Positions 37,980-47,711 of a stretch of DNA of 64,000 nt are shown piece by piece. The stretch's first letter is position 1, and each line of letters opens with the position of its first letter. The notes beneath the pieces were generated by a model. The model saw only the letters and a list, made by a program, of their open reading frames with translations, had not been told where the DNA came from and did not search any database. The stretch comes from Bifidobacterium pseudolongum subsp. pseudolongum DSM 20099 (lineage in GTDB: Bacteria; Actinomycetota; Actinomycetes; Actinomycetales; Bifidobacteriaceae): NCBI RefSeq assembly GCF_000771225.1, contig NZ_JDTZ01000003.1, forward strand, positions 310,001-374,000, in the 5' to 3' direction. The translations under genes were made by a program, and so were the position numbers.

Positions 37980-38053
37980 CGGGCTGTGGCGCAGCTTGGT
38001 AGCGCGTCTGCTTTGGGAGCAGAATGTCGCAGGTTCAAATCCTGTCAGCCCGA
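37980..38053 (+). tRNA. tRNA-Pro (anticodon TGG)
   Basis: A clean 74-nt cloverleaf: acceptor CGGGCTG/CAGCCCG, D arm with GCGC...GCGC, anticodon stem TCTGC/GCAGA with loop TTTGGGA (anticodon TGG), and T arm GCAGG-TTCAAAT-CCTGT. No CCA is encoded. A strong intrinsic terminator follows 8 nt later. Confidence 0.97.
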
Positions 38054-38061
38054 CAAACATG

Positions 38062-38091
38062 CGGGGCCGTTGCTAACACGGCCCCGTTTTT
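38062..38091 (+). terminator. Intrinsic terminator of tRNA-Pro
   Basis: 9-bp arms CGGGGCCGT (38062-38070) and ACGGCCCCG (38078-38086) followed by TTTTT. Confidence 0.9.
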
Positions 38092-38171
38092 CATGAATTG
38101 GCTTAGATCCACACGGCACCCATGCCGGCATTCGTGAGATGCGCGCCTCATGTTCAGACGTTGCCATTACG

Positions 38172-39566
38172 ATGAAGCCTATGACCGAACATGATACCCA
38201 ACCTTGGCCGGCACCCCTCGCCGAAGGACCGCTTGACGCCACCGTGACCATCCCCGGCAGCAAATCGCTGTCGAACCGTTTCCTCATCCTCGCCGCGTTG
38301 AGCACGCGCCCGGTACATATCCGCGGTTTGCTGTGTTCGCGCGACACCGAACTCATGATGAGTGCCTTGCAGACGCTCGGCGTGACATGTGAACGGCACA
38401 GCACTGACGGGACGGATGTCACGATCACTCCGCCCGCCGATGGCGTGTTCCGTGGCAACACGGACGTCTATTGCGGACTCGCCGGCACGGTGATGCGCTT
38501 TGTGCCGCCGCTTGTACTGTTCGCCAACGGGCCGGTGCGTTTCGATGGCGATGAGCAGGCATATGCGCGCCCGATGAAACCACTGCTTGACGGATTGTGC
38601 CGCTTGGGTGCGCATGTGGACTACCACGGTGAGGAGGGGCATCTGCCCTTCACCGTCATACCACCGACATCATTAGGTATGTCGGGCCGCCGTGCAGTCG
38701 TGAAAATCGATTCTTCCGCCTCGTCGCAGTTCATTTCGGGATTGCTGCTCGCCGCGTCACGTCTGCCGAACGGACTGACACTCAGGCACACCGGCCGCAA
38801 ACTGCCGAGCCTGCCGCATATCCGCATGACCGTGGAAGACATCAATGCCGCCGGTGGTGCGGTCGAGATGACACAGCGCGGCGAATGGGCGGTCGAGCCG
38901 CGCGCATTGGCGATGGCGCAGGAGATCACTGTCGAGCCGGATCTATCGAACGCCGCACCGTTCCTAGGGGCCGCCTTGATTGCCTCGGGGTCGGTGAGCG
39001 TGCCGAACTGGCCTGCGCACACGACACAGCCCGGCGGCTTGTTGCCCGCGATTCTACACCGGTTCGGTGCCGAGGTAACGCTTGACGGCACTTCGTTCAA
39101 CGAGCTCGCTGATTGCGAGGAATTCAATGACCGGTACTGCGGTACGCTGACGGTGCGTTCCGATGGAACCATCCGGGCATTGGGTGAACTCGATTTGTCA
39201 GCCGCGGGGGAGATTGCGCCGAGCATCGCCGCCATCGCTGTGTTCGCAGACGGTCCATCGGCACTCACCGGTATCGGGCATCTGCGCGGGCATGAGACTA
39301 ACCGTCTGGAGGCGCTCGTGCAGGAGATTGAACGTGTGGGCGCCCATGCGCATGAGCTCGCGGACGGCATCGCCATCAATCCAGTCGCGCAGGGGCAGTT
39401 GCATGGCGCGGTCATGGAATCCTATGCTGATCACCGCATGGCCACGTTCGCGGCGATGCTGGGGCTGCGCATCGCGGATATAGCGATTGAGGACGTACAG
39501 ACGACACGCAAGACAATCCCCGATTTCACCGGCCTGTGGACCGCGATGCTGGCACAGCATAAGTAA
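38172..39566 (+). CDS. aroA: 3-phosphoshikimate 1-carboxyvinyltransferase (EPSP synthase)
   Basis: 464 aa. AroA joins PEP to shikimate-3-phosphate in aromatic amino acid synthesis. Conserved motifs are PGSKSLSNRFLILAAL (Lys and Ser bind both substrates), the LAGTVMRF segment, DSSASSQFISGLLLA, and ESYADHRMATFAAMLGLR near the C-terminus. No Shine-Dalgarno precedes either candidate ATG (38172 or 38181). TACGAT ends 7 nt before the second, so a leaderless start at 38181 is possible. Confidence 0.96.
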   Translation: MKPMTEHDTQPWPAPLAEGPLDATVTIPGSKSLSNRFLILAALSTRPVHIRGLLCSRDTELMMSALQTLGVTCERHSTDGTDVTITPPADGVFRGNTDVYCGLAGTVMRFVPPLVLFANGPVRFDGDEQAYARPMKPLLDGLCRLGAHVDYHGEEGHLPFTVIPPTSLGMSGRRAVVKIDSSASSQFISGLLLAASRLPNGLTLRHTGRKLPSLPHIRMTVEDINAAGGAVEMTQRGEWAVEPRALAMAQEITVEPDLSNAAPFLGAALIASGSVSVPNWPAHTTQPGGLLPAILHRFGAEVTLDGTSFNELADCEEFNDRYCGTLTVRSDGTIRALGELDLSAAGEIAPSIAAIAVFADGPSALTGIGHLRGHETNRLEALVQEIERVGAHAHELADGIAINPVAQGQLHGAVMESYADHRMATFAAMLGLRIADIAIEDVQTTRKTIPDFTGLWTAMLAQHK

Positions 39567-39708
39567 AACCGTTATGGAGTGGTTTATGTAATTATGTAAA
39601 AGGAATGCCATAGGAAAACAGTTGTGAACGTTTTGTCAATCTATATGGTTTTGGCACTGTGCCGATGCCACGTTATGGCAGAATGAATTCCTGTGGGGGG
39701 AAAACAGG

Positions 39709-39742
39709 AAAGAGGCCAGCCGAATCCGGCTGGCCTCTTTTT
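39709..39742. terminator. Bidirectional intrinsic terminator between aroA and ackA
   Basis: 14-bp perfect arms (39709-39722 and 39727-39740) around AATC. On the plus strand the stem ends in a run of T; on the minus strand the flanking A-rich sequence gives Ts after the stem. It serves the convergent aroA and ackA transcripts. Confidence 0.9.
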
Positions 39743-39773
39743 ATCGCTGAGAGGAGCGTCTGGCGCGGAGCGA

Positions 39774-41000
39774 TCAGGCGACCTTGTTGCCGTAGGTGTC
39801 TTCGCCCTTTTCGGCGATTGCGGCGGAACGCTGTGCGATCGCGAGCTCTTCGTTCGTCGGGACGACGGCGATGATCACCGAGGAATCCGGCGTGGAGATG
39901 ATGCGTGGCTCCTTGGAACGGGTGTCGTTCTTCTCCATGTCGAGCTTGACGCCGAACGGTGCGAGCTTCTCGCAGACCATGCGGCGCACGATTTCGTCGT
40001 TTTCGCCGACGCCGGCGGTGAACGTGATGACATCGAGGCCGCCGAGCTGGGCGGTATAGGCGCCGATGTAGCTCACGATGCGGTGCACGTAGACGTCGAG
40101 CGCGAGCTTGGCGTTCTCGTCGCCTTCGGCGATGAGGCGATGGACTTCGCGCATGTCGCCGAAGCCGGTCATGCCCATCATGCCGGACTTCTTGTTGAAG
40201 AGGTCATCGAGCTCATCCACGTCCATGTGCGCATTGCGAATCAGGTGGAAGACGGCGGCCGGATCGATGTCACCGGTACGGCCGCCCATGACCAGACCCT
40301 CAAGCGGGGTCAGACCCATCGATGTCTCAATCGGCTTGCCGTCGAGTTCGGCGGAAGCGGAGGCGCCGTTGCCGATATGCAGCACGATCTGCTTGAGGCC
40401 TTCAGCGGGCTTGCCAATGACCTCAGGAACCTTCGAGGAGACATACCAGTGCGAGGTGCCGTGGGCGCCGTAGCGGCGGATCTTGTACTTTTCGGCGACT
40501 TCACGGTTGAGCGCGTAGGTGCTGGCGGCCTTCGGCAGCTGCTGGAAGAAGGAGGAATCGAACACGAAGATCTGCGGCACATCCGGCAGCAGTTCGCGCA
40601 TGACCTCGGCGCCCTTGGCTTCAGGGCCGTTATGCAGGGGAGCGAGCACCGCAAGGTCCTCGACCTGCTTGATTGTCTCGTCGGTCACGAGGGCCGGGTC
40701 AGGGAAGGTGCTTCCACCCTGGACCACGCGGTGGCCGACGGCCACGATGCCGGCGCTTTCGAGGCTTGGGCCATACTCCTCGAAGAAACCGAGCACGCGC
40801 TTGAGACCCTGCTCGTGGTTGTCGATGCGCTCTTCGAGCTCATGCTTTTCGCCGTTGTATTCGTACTTGTAGTGGCCGTCGATCGGCTCGCCGATTTTCT
40901 CAACGAGACCCGAGGCAATACCTTCGCCGGTTTCAAGGTCGACAAGCTGGTACTTGATCGAGCTGGATCCGGAATTGATAACAAGGACGGTTTTTGCCAT
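39774..41000 (-). CDS. ackA: Acetate kinase
   Basis: 408 aa. AckA makes ATP and acetate from acetyl phosphate, the product of phosphoketolase. Motifs: VLVINSGSSSIKYQL, VGHRVVQGG (substrate-binding region), FDSSFFQQLP, YGAHGTSHWYVS and FTAGVGENDEIVRRMVCEKL. The ATG has GGAGG 9 nt upstream. It is downstream of pta on the same strand, with 179 nt in between that contain a long hairpin, so ackA probably has its own promoter. Confidence 0.98.
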   Translation of the reverse strand: MAKTVLVINSGSSSIKYQLVDLETGEGIASGLVEKIGEPIDGHYKYEYNGEKHELEERIDNHEQGLKRVLGFFEEYGPSLESAGIVAVGHRVVQGGSTFPDPALVTDETIKQVEDLAVLAPLHNGPEAKGAEVMRELLPDVPQIFVFDSSFFQQLPKAASTYALNREVAEKYKIRRYGAHGTSHWYVSSKVPEVIGKPAEGLKQIVLHIGNGASASAELDGKPIETSMGLTPLEGLVMGGRTGDIDPAAVFHLIRNAHMDVDELDDLFNKKSGMMGMTGFGDMREVHRLIAEGDENAKLALDVYVHRIVSYIGAYTAQLGGLDVITFTAGVGENDEIVRRMVCEKLAPFGVKLDMEKNDTRSKEPRIISTPDSSVIIAVVPTNEELAIAQRSAAIAEKGEDTYGNKVA

Positions 41001-41095
41001 TCTGGGCATCCTCCATTGGTGTTTTGTGTTCACCGCTGTTGCGGCTTTCCAGAAGTACAGGGTACTCGCCATTTGCTACAAAACGATGACGGACG

Positions 41096-41159
41096 ACACG
41101 ATGCGGGCGTCGTGGCTCCAATCCATAGGGGAAGTGGAACCACGACACCCGCATCGTGT
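41096..41159 (-). terminator. Long imperfect hairpin between pta and ackA
   Basis: 20-nt arms at 41096-41115 and 41140-41159 pair with one mismatch position. The stem starts about 20 nt after the pta stop and lies about 95 nt ahead of ackA. It could terminate pta or stabilise its mRNA; there is no T-run. Confidence 0.6.
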
Positions 41160-41179
41160 TCAGGGTTGTGCGGTGTGTC

Positions 41180-42859
41180 TCAGTCGTTCTGCTGGGCTTC
41201 GATGGCGGTGAGCGCGATTGTGTTGATGATGTCCTGCACCAGTGCGCCACGGCTCAGGTCATTCACCGGTTTGTTGAGGCCTTGCAGAATCGGCCCGATG
41301 GCCACTGCGCCTGAGGAGCGCTGCACGGCCTTGTAGCAGATGTTGCCCGAATCGAGATCCGGGAACACGAACACGGAGACACGTCCGGCGACGGGATCGC
41401 CGGGGGCTTTGACTGCGGCTACATCTGGCGACCACGCGGCATCGAATTGGATCGGTCCCACGAGTGCCAGATCGGGATCCTTTTCCCGTACGATCGACGT
41501 GGCCTGAACGACCAGATCGACATCGGGGCCTTTGCCGGAACCGAGTGTGGAATACGACAGCATGCCCACACGCGGTTCAATCGAGAACGCTTTGGCGGTC
41601 TGGGCGGACTGCAATGCGATGTCGGCGAGCTGCTCCGGGTCGGGGTCGAGGTTGATCGCGCAGTCAGCGAATACGGACACATGGTCTTTGAGGCACATGA
41701 GGAATGCGCCGGAGACGGACTTGGTGCCGGGTTTCGTCTTAATGAGCTGCAGGGCCGGACGCACCGTGTTGGCGGTAGAGCTGATGGCGCCGGAGACAAG
41801 GCCGTCAGCCTGCCCGAGCACAACAAGCATGGTGCCGAAGTAATTCGGGTCGCGCAAAGTCTTGCGGGCCACATCAGGGGTCATACCCTTCTTGGCGCGT
41901 ATCTGGCACAGCTTGTCAATCATCTCGGCAAGCAGCTGCTCGTCTTCCATCGACTGGAACCGTGCTTTGTCGAGCGTCTTGAGGCCGAGTTTCTTGCCGC
42001 GTTCGATGATCTCATCGCGCTCGCCGATGATCACAATGTCAACCACGTTCGATTCGAGCAGGTAGTTCGCAGCGGTGATGATGCGGTCGTCGGCACCTTC
42101 GGGAAGCACAATCGTTTTGCGGTTCTTCTTGGCTCGCGCGAGGATGTCGTATTGGAACGCGTATGGCGTGGTCGGTGGCACGAAGGGGGAGTCCAGGGTG
42201 CTCAGCAGTTGGTCTGCGGGCACATGCGCGGCAAAAGAGCCAATGGCGTCGTCAGGAGTGGCGTTCTCTTCGAGGTCGAGGAACGGCACCGTCCAGACGG
42301 GTACATCGTAATCCTTGAAATAGGTGCGCAGCGATGTGCACTGGTTTTCATCACAGCCGGTGATGAACACGCCGATGACCTTGGTACCGGCATTGACGAT
42401 GACCTCGGTGCATGCCTCAATCGTCTCATGCAACTGCTGTGGTGTGCGATGCAGTGTGCAGACGGTCAGCAGCACTGGCGCCTGCAAGTCCGCTGAGACA
42501 TCGGCGTTGAAGCTGAATCGCTCCGGGTCGCCCACGCCATTGCGGTCGCTGCCGACAATCACACGGACCTTCGGGTTGAGCTGGGCGTTGGTGTCGATGA
42601 ATTTGCTGACGATCTGCGCGCGGGCACTCTGCTTGTTGATGCGCGCATCGCGCAGTGTGACACCGATGGCCTGCTCCCTGGTCTGGTGCGCGGTCGCGTA
42701 GTCGAGTAGTGTGTCGGTGAAAGTCTCGTTGCTTGAGACCGCGGGGCGGAACACGCTGGTGACGTTGTTCTTGGCGAGCAGGGCAACCAGTCCGAGCGCG
42801 ACCACGTTGCGTCCATTGCCGGGTTCTGGACTGATGATGCTCACATTCTTGAGGCTCAC
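41180..42859 (-). CDS. pta: Phosphate acetyltransferase
   Basis: 559 aa, the long form with an N-terminal P-loop-like domain (about 1-230; IISPEPGNGRNVVALGLVALL) fused to the catalytic PTA domain (about 235-550; IVLPEGADDRIITAANYLL, GLVSGAISSTANTVRPALQLI, GSGKGPDVDLVVQAT). It interconverts acetyl-CoA and acetyl phosphate. The start is GTG at 42859 with AAGGAG 5 nt upstream. It sits between xfp and ackA, completing the acetate branch of the bifid shunt. Confidence 0.97.
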   Translation of the reverse strand: MSLKNVSIISPEPGNGRNVVALGLVALLAKNNVTSVFRPAVSSNETFTDTLLDYATAHQTREQAIGVTLRDARINKQSARAQIVSKFIDTNAQLNPKVRVIVGSDRNGVGDPERFSFNADVSADLQAPVLLTVCTLHRTPQQLHETIEACTEVIVNAGTKVIGVFITGCDENQCTSLRTYFKDYDVPVWTVPFLDLEENATPDDAIGSFAAHVPADQLLSTLDSPFVPPTTPYAFQYDILARAKKNRKTIVLPEGADDRIITAANYLLESNVVDIVIIGERDEIIERGKKLGLKTLDKARFQSMEDEQLLAEMIDKLCQIRAKKGMTPDVARKTLRDPNYFGTMLVVLGQADGLVSGAISSTANTVRPALQLIKTKPGTKSVSGAFLMCLKDHVSVFADCAINLDPDPEQLADIALQSAQTAKAFSIEPRVGMLSYSTLGSGKGPDVDLVVQATSIVREKDPDLALVGPIQFDAAWSPDVAAVKAPGDPVAGRVSVFVFPDLDSGNICYKAVQRSSGAVAIGPILQGLNKPVNDLSRGALVQDIINTIALTAIEAQQND

Positions 42860-43025
42860 ATTGACTCCTTATGATGCATGCTACGTTGCGTGCATGCGGG
42901 GTGGTGCATGGCAGTGCGTGTGGGAAAAGGCACGCACCATTCCATTGTACGCATTGGCGGTCATGTGGCAATTCATGCGGTCATGGGTCACGGCGGCGGC
43001 AATGAGCGCATGTCCGCATGATATG

Positions 43026-43058
43026 AAAAAGGCGTGTGGAAACGAATTTCCACACGCC
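43026..43058 (-). terminator. Intrinsic terminator of xfp
   Basis: On the minus strand, 12-bp perfect arms (43031-43042 and 43047-43058) around a 4-nt loop are followed by TTTTT (43030-43026). It lies 43 nt after the xfp stop. Confidence 0.9.
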
Positions 43059-43101
43059 CCATTCCCGGATGCTGATCACCGGGAAGCGTTAACCCTTAGG
43101 C

Positions 43102-45579
43102 TCACTCGTTGTCGCCTGCGGTCGCCGCGGTCGCGGAAAGCATCTGCGTCTCGTCGACCTTGACATCCGGGTACACCCAGTCGGTGAACTCCGGGATGTC
43201 GTAGCCGTTGTCGACAGCGAACTGGAACGCCTTCTTGCGGAACGCGTTGAGCTCGTCGATCTTGTCGGCGTACTTGTCGGCATCGATCAGCTTGAGGGCA
43301 GCGGCCTGGAGCGCATAGCGATCCATGTCGTTGACGCGGACCATGTCGAACGGCGTGGTCGTGGAGCCCTGCTCCTTGTAGCCGACGACGTGGAAGTTGT
43401 CGTGGTTCGGGCGGTCGTAGATGAGGCCGCGAACATCCTGAGCGTAGGAGTGGTATGCGAACAGAACCGGCTTGTCGGCGGTGAAGAGTTCGGTGAACTC
43501 CTCGTCCGTGAGGGCCTCGTCGTTGTTCTCGCGGGACTGCAGCTTCAGGAGGTCAACAACGTTGACGACCTTGAACTTGATGCCCATCTTGTTGAGGGCA
43601 TCGGAGGCGGCCATGAGCTCCTGGGTCGGCACATCGCCAGCGGAAGCGAGGACGACCTGGACCTCATCGTTGTTCTCGGCGTTGGAAGCCCACTTCCACT
43701 CAGCGGCGCCGGCTTCGAGCTCGGCGCGGGCCTCATCGAGCGTGACCCACGTCGGAGCAGGCTGCTTGCCGGCGAAGATCGCATTGATCTTGTTGGTGGA
43801 CTTGAAGCACTTCTCGGAGATCGCGAGCAGCATGTTCGTGTCGGTCGCGAAGTAGATGTTCGTCACGTGATCGTTGTTGAACGTCTTGTTGATCAGGAGC
43901 GAGGTGACACCCGGATCCTGGTGCGAGAAGCCGTTGTGATCCTGACGCCACACGTGCGAGGAGACGAGGAGGTTCACCGAGGAGATCGGCTTGCGCCACG
44001 GGATCTCGCGGACGGTGGCCTCGAGCCACTTCGCATGCTGGTTGAGCATCGAGTCGATGACGTGGACGAAGGACTCGTAGGAGCTCCAGATGCCGTGGCG
44101 GCCGGTGAGGAGGTACGCCTCGAGGAAGCCCTCGCACTGGTGCTCGGAGAGCTGCTCGGTGACCTGACCGGTGACCGCCATGTGCTCGTCGACGAGACCC
44201 GAAAGGTAGCCGTTGTCCCACTGCTTGTCGGTGACCTCGTAGGTCGCGTTCAGGCGGTTGGAAGCGGTCTCGTCCGGTCCGAAGATGCGGAACGAATCTG
44301 GGTTGTTCTTGATGATGTCGCGGCAGTATGCACCGAGGGCACGCGGAGCCTCGACCTGGCCCCAGCCATGGCCGTACTCCTTGACGCCGGTGACCTCGTA
44401 CTGGTCGAGCTCGGGGAGCTTCAGGTCCTCGCGGATCACACCGCCGTTGGCGTTCGGGTTGGCGCCGATGCGGAGCTCGCCCTTCGGCATGAACGCGGTG
44501 ACGTCATCCTTGATGGAGCCGTCGGCGTTGAAGAGCTCTTCCGGCTTGTAGGATTCCATCCAGCCCTTGAGGACTTCGAAGTGCTCTTCGGTGTCGCGGG
44601 CGGAAGCCAGCGGGACCTGGTGCGCACGCCAGGAGCCTTCGGTCTTCTTGCCGTCGATGAACTTCGGGCAGGTCCAGCCCTTCGGGGTGCGGAAGATGAG
44701 CATCGGGTAGAACGGACGGGTCATGTCGTCGGTCTGGGCCGCAGCCTTGATGTCGCAGATCTCGTCGAAGATCGTCTCGAACAGCTCGGCGAAACGACGG
44801 TGGATCGACATGTGGTCCTCGTTGTCGAAGCCGGCAACGAACTCGTACGGGTGGTAGCCCATGCCGCGGAAGAAGTCATGCAGCTCTTCGTCGGAGATAC
44901 GAGCGAGGATGGTCGGGTTGGCGATCTTGTAGCCGTTGAGGTGCAGGATCGGCAGCACGATGCCGTCGGTGCGCGGGTTGACGAGCTTGTTGGACTGCCA
45001 GCCGGTGGCGAGCGGGCCGGTCTCGGCCTCGCCGTCGCCGATGATGCACGGCACGAACAGGCTCGGGTTGTTCATCACGGCGCCGTATGCGTGGGAGAGC
45101 GCGTAGCCAAGCTCGCCACCTTCGTGGATCGATCCCGGGGTCTCCGGGGCGAAGTGCGACGGGATGCCGCCCGGGTAGGAGAACTGGCGGAAGAACTTCT
45201 GCAGGCCAGCTTCGTCCTTGGTGATGTTCGGGTAGTACTCGGTGTACGTGCCGTCAACGTAAGACTGGGAGGTGCCAGCCGGGCCGCCGTGGCCCGGGCC
45301 CATGATGAACACGGTGTTCTGCTGGTGGTCAGCGATGAGGCGGTTGATGTGGGCGAGAAGGAAGTTCAGGCCCGGGGTGGTGCCCCAGTGGCCGACCAGA
45401 CGGTGCTTCACGTCATCGCGGGTGAAGGGTTCCTTCATCAGCGGGTTGCTACGCAGATAGATCTGGCCGATGGACATGTAGTTGGTGACGCGCCAATACT
45501 TGTCCATGCCTTCGATGGCTTCTTCGGAAACCGGGCGATCCAGCTTCTGCCACGGGGTGCCAATAACAGGATTTGTCAT
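43102..45579 (-). CDS. xfp: Xylulose-5-phosphate/fructose-6-phosphate phosphoketolase
   Basis: 825 aa, the standard bifidobacterial length. Xfp cleaves Xu5P or F6P with phosphate to acetyl phosphate plus GAP or erythrose-4-P, the key reaction of the bifid shunt; it is a cytoplasmic TPP enzyme. Conserved features include [28 protein letters not shown], the TPP motif [16 protein letters not shown], and [27 protein letters not shown] is the expected N-terminus. Two tandem AGGAGTAC copies lie directly upstream, the nearer 5-6 nt from the ATG. An upstream in-frame ATG (45645) would add 22 residues not known in the family. Confidence 0.99.
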   Translation of the reverse strand: MTNPVIGTPWQKLDRPVSEEAIEGMDKYWRVTNYMSIGQIYLRSNPLMKEPFTRDDVKHRLVGHWGTTPGLNFLLAHINRLIADHQQNTVFIMGPGHGGPAGTSQSYVDGTYTEYYPNITKDEAGLQKFFRQFSYPGGIPSHFAPETPGSIHEGGELGYALSHAYGAVMNNPSLFVPCIIGDGEAETGPLATGWQSNKLVNPRTDGIVLPILHLNGYKIANPTILARISDEELHDFFRGMGYHPYEFVAGFDNEDHMSIHRRFAELFETIFDEICDIKAAAQTDDMTRPFYPMLIFRTPKGWTCPKFIDGKKTEGSWRAHQVPLASARDTEEHFEVLKGWMESYKPEELFNADGSIKDDVTAFMPKGELRIGANPNANGGVIREDLKLPELDQYEVTGVKEYGHGWGQVEAPRALGAYCRDIIKNNPDSFRIFGPDETASNRLNATYEVTDKQWDNGYLSGLVDEHMAVTGQVTEQLSEHQCEGFLEAYLLTGRHGIWSSYESFVHVIDSMLNQHAKWLEATVREIPWRKPISSVNLLVSSHVWRQDHNGFSHQDPGVTSLLINKTFNNDHVTNIYFATDTNMLLAISEKCFKSTNKINAIFAGKQPAPTWVTLDEARAELEAGAAEWKWASNAENNDEVQVVLASAGDVPTQELMAASDALNKMGIKFKVVNVVDLLKLQSRENNDEALTDEEFTELFTADKPVLFAYHSYAQDVRGLIYDRPNHDNFHVVGYKEQGSTTTPFDMVRVNDMDRYALQAAALKLIDADKYADKIDELNAFRKKAFQFAVDNGYDIPEFTDWVYPDVKVDETQMLSATAATAGDNE

Positions 45580-46048
45580 GTGTACTCCTGTACTCCTGCA
45601 CAATATGTGCGATTGTTTGTTCCAATGTGGCCACGGGATCCGCATGTCCTCCCACTGGAGAGGAACCCCGTGTCCAATCGAGAATCATGTTACGTGAACT
45701 CTCTGACTTTTTGCTTCTTTTTGGGCATGTGTGTGCGTAAATGTGATATTTCTTACCTCTTTTGCAAACTTTACCAGTTGAATTGTGCATTCCGGAATTG
45801 CCTCTCAACCCTCGTGGAACGCTGCAATAGCAATGATTGCAAGCGTATGTGCATGGTTGATCCCGTTCGATTGGACACAATGCACGGCGGCGTGTTGCAG
45901 TAAACCGCACATTGCGAGGAATCAGGCGTCGCAGTAGCCCTGCAATCCGATGTCGGTCCTGTATGGGCCGGCTTGTCTACTTGCATGCCCACAATGGAGT
46001 ATGTCAATTACACGCCACAACATACCTATGTATTAAGGGGTTCAACTT
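45580..46048. other. 469-nt divergent intergenic region between xfp and guaA
   Basis: It contains both promoters and leaders but no gene I can support. On the xfp side are the tandem Shine-Dalgarno copies and a small GGAGG/CCTCC-flanked stem near 45650. On the guaA side TATTAAGGGG precedes the ATG by about 9 nt. A T-rich patch at 45710-45780 differs from the GC-rich surroundings. I did not recognise a purine riboswitch. Confidence 0.5.
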
Positions 46049-47611
46049 ATGGCACAAGGGCCTGTACTCGTCGTTGATTTCGGCGCCCAATACGCGCAAT
46101 TGATTGCCCGTCGCGTGCGTGAGGCCAACGTCTATTCGGAGTTGGTACCACATTCCATGCCGGTCGAGGAGATGCTCGCCAAGGACCCACAGGCGATCAT
46201 TCTTTCCGGTGGCCCCGCCTCGGTGTTCGAGCCCGGCGCCCCGTCCATCGACAAGAAGGTGTTCGAGTCCGGTGTGCCGGTGCTCGGCATCTGCTATGGA
46301 TTCCAAGTGATGGCGCATGAACTCGGCGGTGATGTGGACAAGGCCGCACTGGGTGAATACGGTAAGACCGAAACGGTCATCGACGATCCTGACGGCATCC
46401 TTGCCGGCTCGCCATCGGAGCAAACCACATGGATGAGCCACGGTGTGGCTGTCAAGGAAGCCCCCGAGGGCTTCGAGGTGCTCGCACACACCGAGGGTGC
46501 GCCAGTGGCCGCGATGCAGGACCCGCTGCGCAAACTCTACGGCGTGCAGTGGCATCCAGAGGTCAAGCACACCCCGAGGGGCCAGGCGCTCATCGAACGC
46601 TTCCTGCATGATTGTGCTGGCATCGGCCGTGACTGGGACGCCGCGAACATCATCGACGATCAGGTCAAGAAGATCCGCGAGCGGGTCGGCGACGCGCAGG
46701 TCATCTGCGGCCTGTCGGGCGGTGTCGATTCCGCCGTCGCCGCGGCTCTCGTACACCGTGCGATCGGCGACCAGCTCACCTGCGTGTTCGTGGACCACGG
46801 CCTGCTGCGCAAGGGCGAGGCGGAACAGGTCAAGCACGATTTCGTGGCGGCCACCGGCATCAAGCTCATCGCGGTCGACGCCTCCGAGGACTTCCTGAAT
46901 GCGCTCAAGGGGGTATCCGATCCCGAAACCAAGCGCAAGATCATCGGTGAGAAGTTCATCCGCACGTTTGAGAAAGCACAGCGTCAGGTCATCGAGGACG
47001 CAGGCAGCGAAGGCAAGGAAGTGAAGTTCCTCGTGCAGGGCACGCTGTACCCCGACGTCGTCGAATCCGGTGGCGGTGACGGTGCGGCGAACATCAAGTC
47101 CCACCACAATGTGGGCGGCCTGCCCGACGACCTCAAGTTCGAATTGATCGAACCGCTGCGTTCGCTGTTCAAGGATGAGGTGCGCGCGATCGGCACCGAG
47201 CTCGGCCTGCCGGACGAGATCGTCTGGCGCCAGCCGTTCCCCGGTCCGGGCCTCGGCATCCGCATCATCGGCGATATCACGAAGGAACGACTCGACATTC
47301 TGCGTGACGCCGACGCGATCGCCCGTGAGGAACTGTCGAAGGCCGGTCTGGACCGCGACATCTGGCAGTGCCCGGTCGTGCTGCTCGCCGACGTGCACTC
47401 CGTGGGTGTGCAGGGTGACGAACGCACGTACGGCATGCCGATCGTGCTGCGCCCCGTGAGTTCCGAGGACGCGATGACGGCCGACTGGTCGCGCGTGCCG
47501 TACGACGTGCTCGCGGCGATCTCGACGCGCATCACGAACGAATGCCGCCAGATCAACCGTGTCGTGCTCGACTGCACGTCGAAGCCGCCGGCGACGATCG
47601 AATGGGAGTGA
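46049..47611 (+). CDS. guaA: GMP synthase (glutamine-hydrolysing)
   Basis: 520 aa. GuaA converts XMP to GMP. The N-terminal class I glutamine amidotransferase has the nucleophile in [10 protein letters not shown] and the His-Glu pair in QWHPEVKHT. The ATP pyrophosphatase domain has the PP-loop [15 protein letters not shown], and the dimerisation domain ends in [18 protein letters not shown] lies 9 nt before the ATG. An intrinsic terminator follows. Confidence 0.98.
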   Translation: MAQGPVLVVDFGAQYAQLIARRVREANVYSELVPHSMPVEEMLAKDPQAIILSGGPASVFEPGAPSIDKKVFESGVPVLGICYGFQVMAHELGGDVDKAALGEYGKTETVIDDPDGILAGSPSEQTTWMSHGVAVKEAPEGFEVLAHTEGAPVAAMQDPLRKLYGVQWHPEVKHTPRGQALIERFLHDCAGIGRDWDAANIIDDQVKKIRERVGDAQVICGLSGGVDSAVAAALVHRAIGDQLTCVFVDHGLLRKGEAEQVKHDFVAATGIKLIAVDASEDFLNALKGVSDPETKRKIIGEKFIRTFEKAQRQVIEDAGSEGKEVKFLVQGTLYPDVVESGGGDGAANIKSHHNVGGLPDDLKFELIEPLRSLFKDEVRAIGTELGLPDEIVWRQPFPGPGLGIRIIGDITKERLDILRDADAIAREELSKAGLDRDIWQCPVVLLADVHSVGVQGDERTYGMPIVLRPVSSEDAMTADWSRVPYDVLAAISTRITNECRQINRVVLDCTSKPPATIEWE

Positions 47612-47633
47612 GTGCGACGCTCTGGGCATGACG

Positions 47634-47670
47634 AGGCCTGCCGAAGTACGTTCGGCAGGCCTTTCTTTTT
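47634..47670 (+). terminator. Intrinsic terminator of guaA
   Basis: 12-bp perfect arms (47634-47645 and 47651-47662) around GTACG, followed by a T-rich run to 47670. Confidence 0.92.
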
Positions 47671-47711
47671 GGATGAATGCGCACTGTGACAGGCGCCGTC
47701 TGGAACGGGAA

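Noticed and set aside
45580..45645. N-terminal extension of Xfp from the ATG at 45645
   Set aside because: The family begins MTNPVIG and the tandem Shine-Dalgarno points at 45579.
43390..45903. 837-codon plus-strand frame opposite xfp
   Set aside because: Antisense shadow of a very strongly biased gene; no motif, no ribosome-binding site.
45646..46048. Possible purine riboswitch upstream of guaA
   Set aside because: I looked for the conserved purine-aptamer loops and did not find them; the stems present are short and unconvincing.
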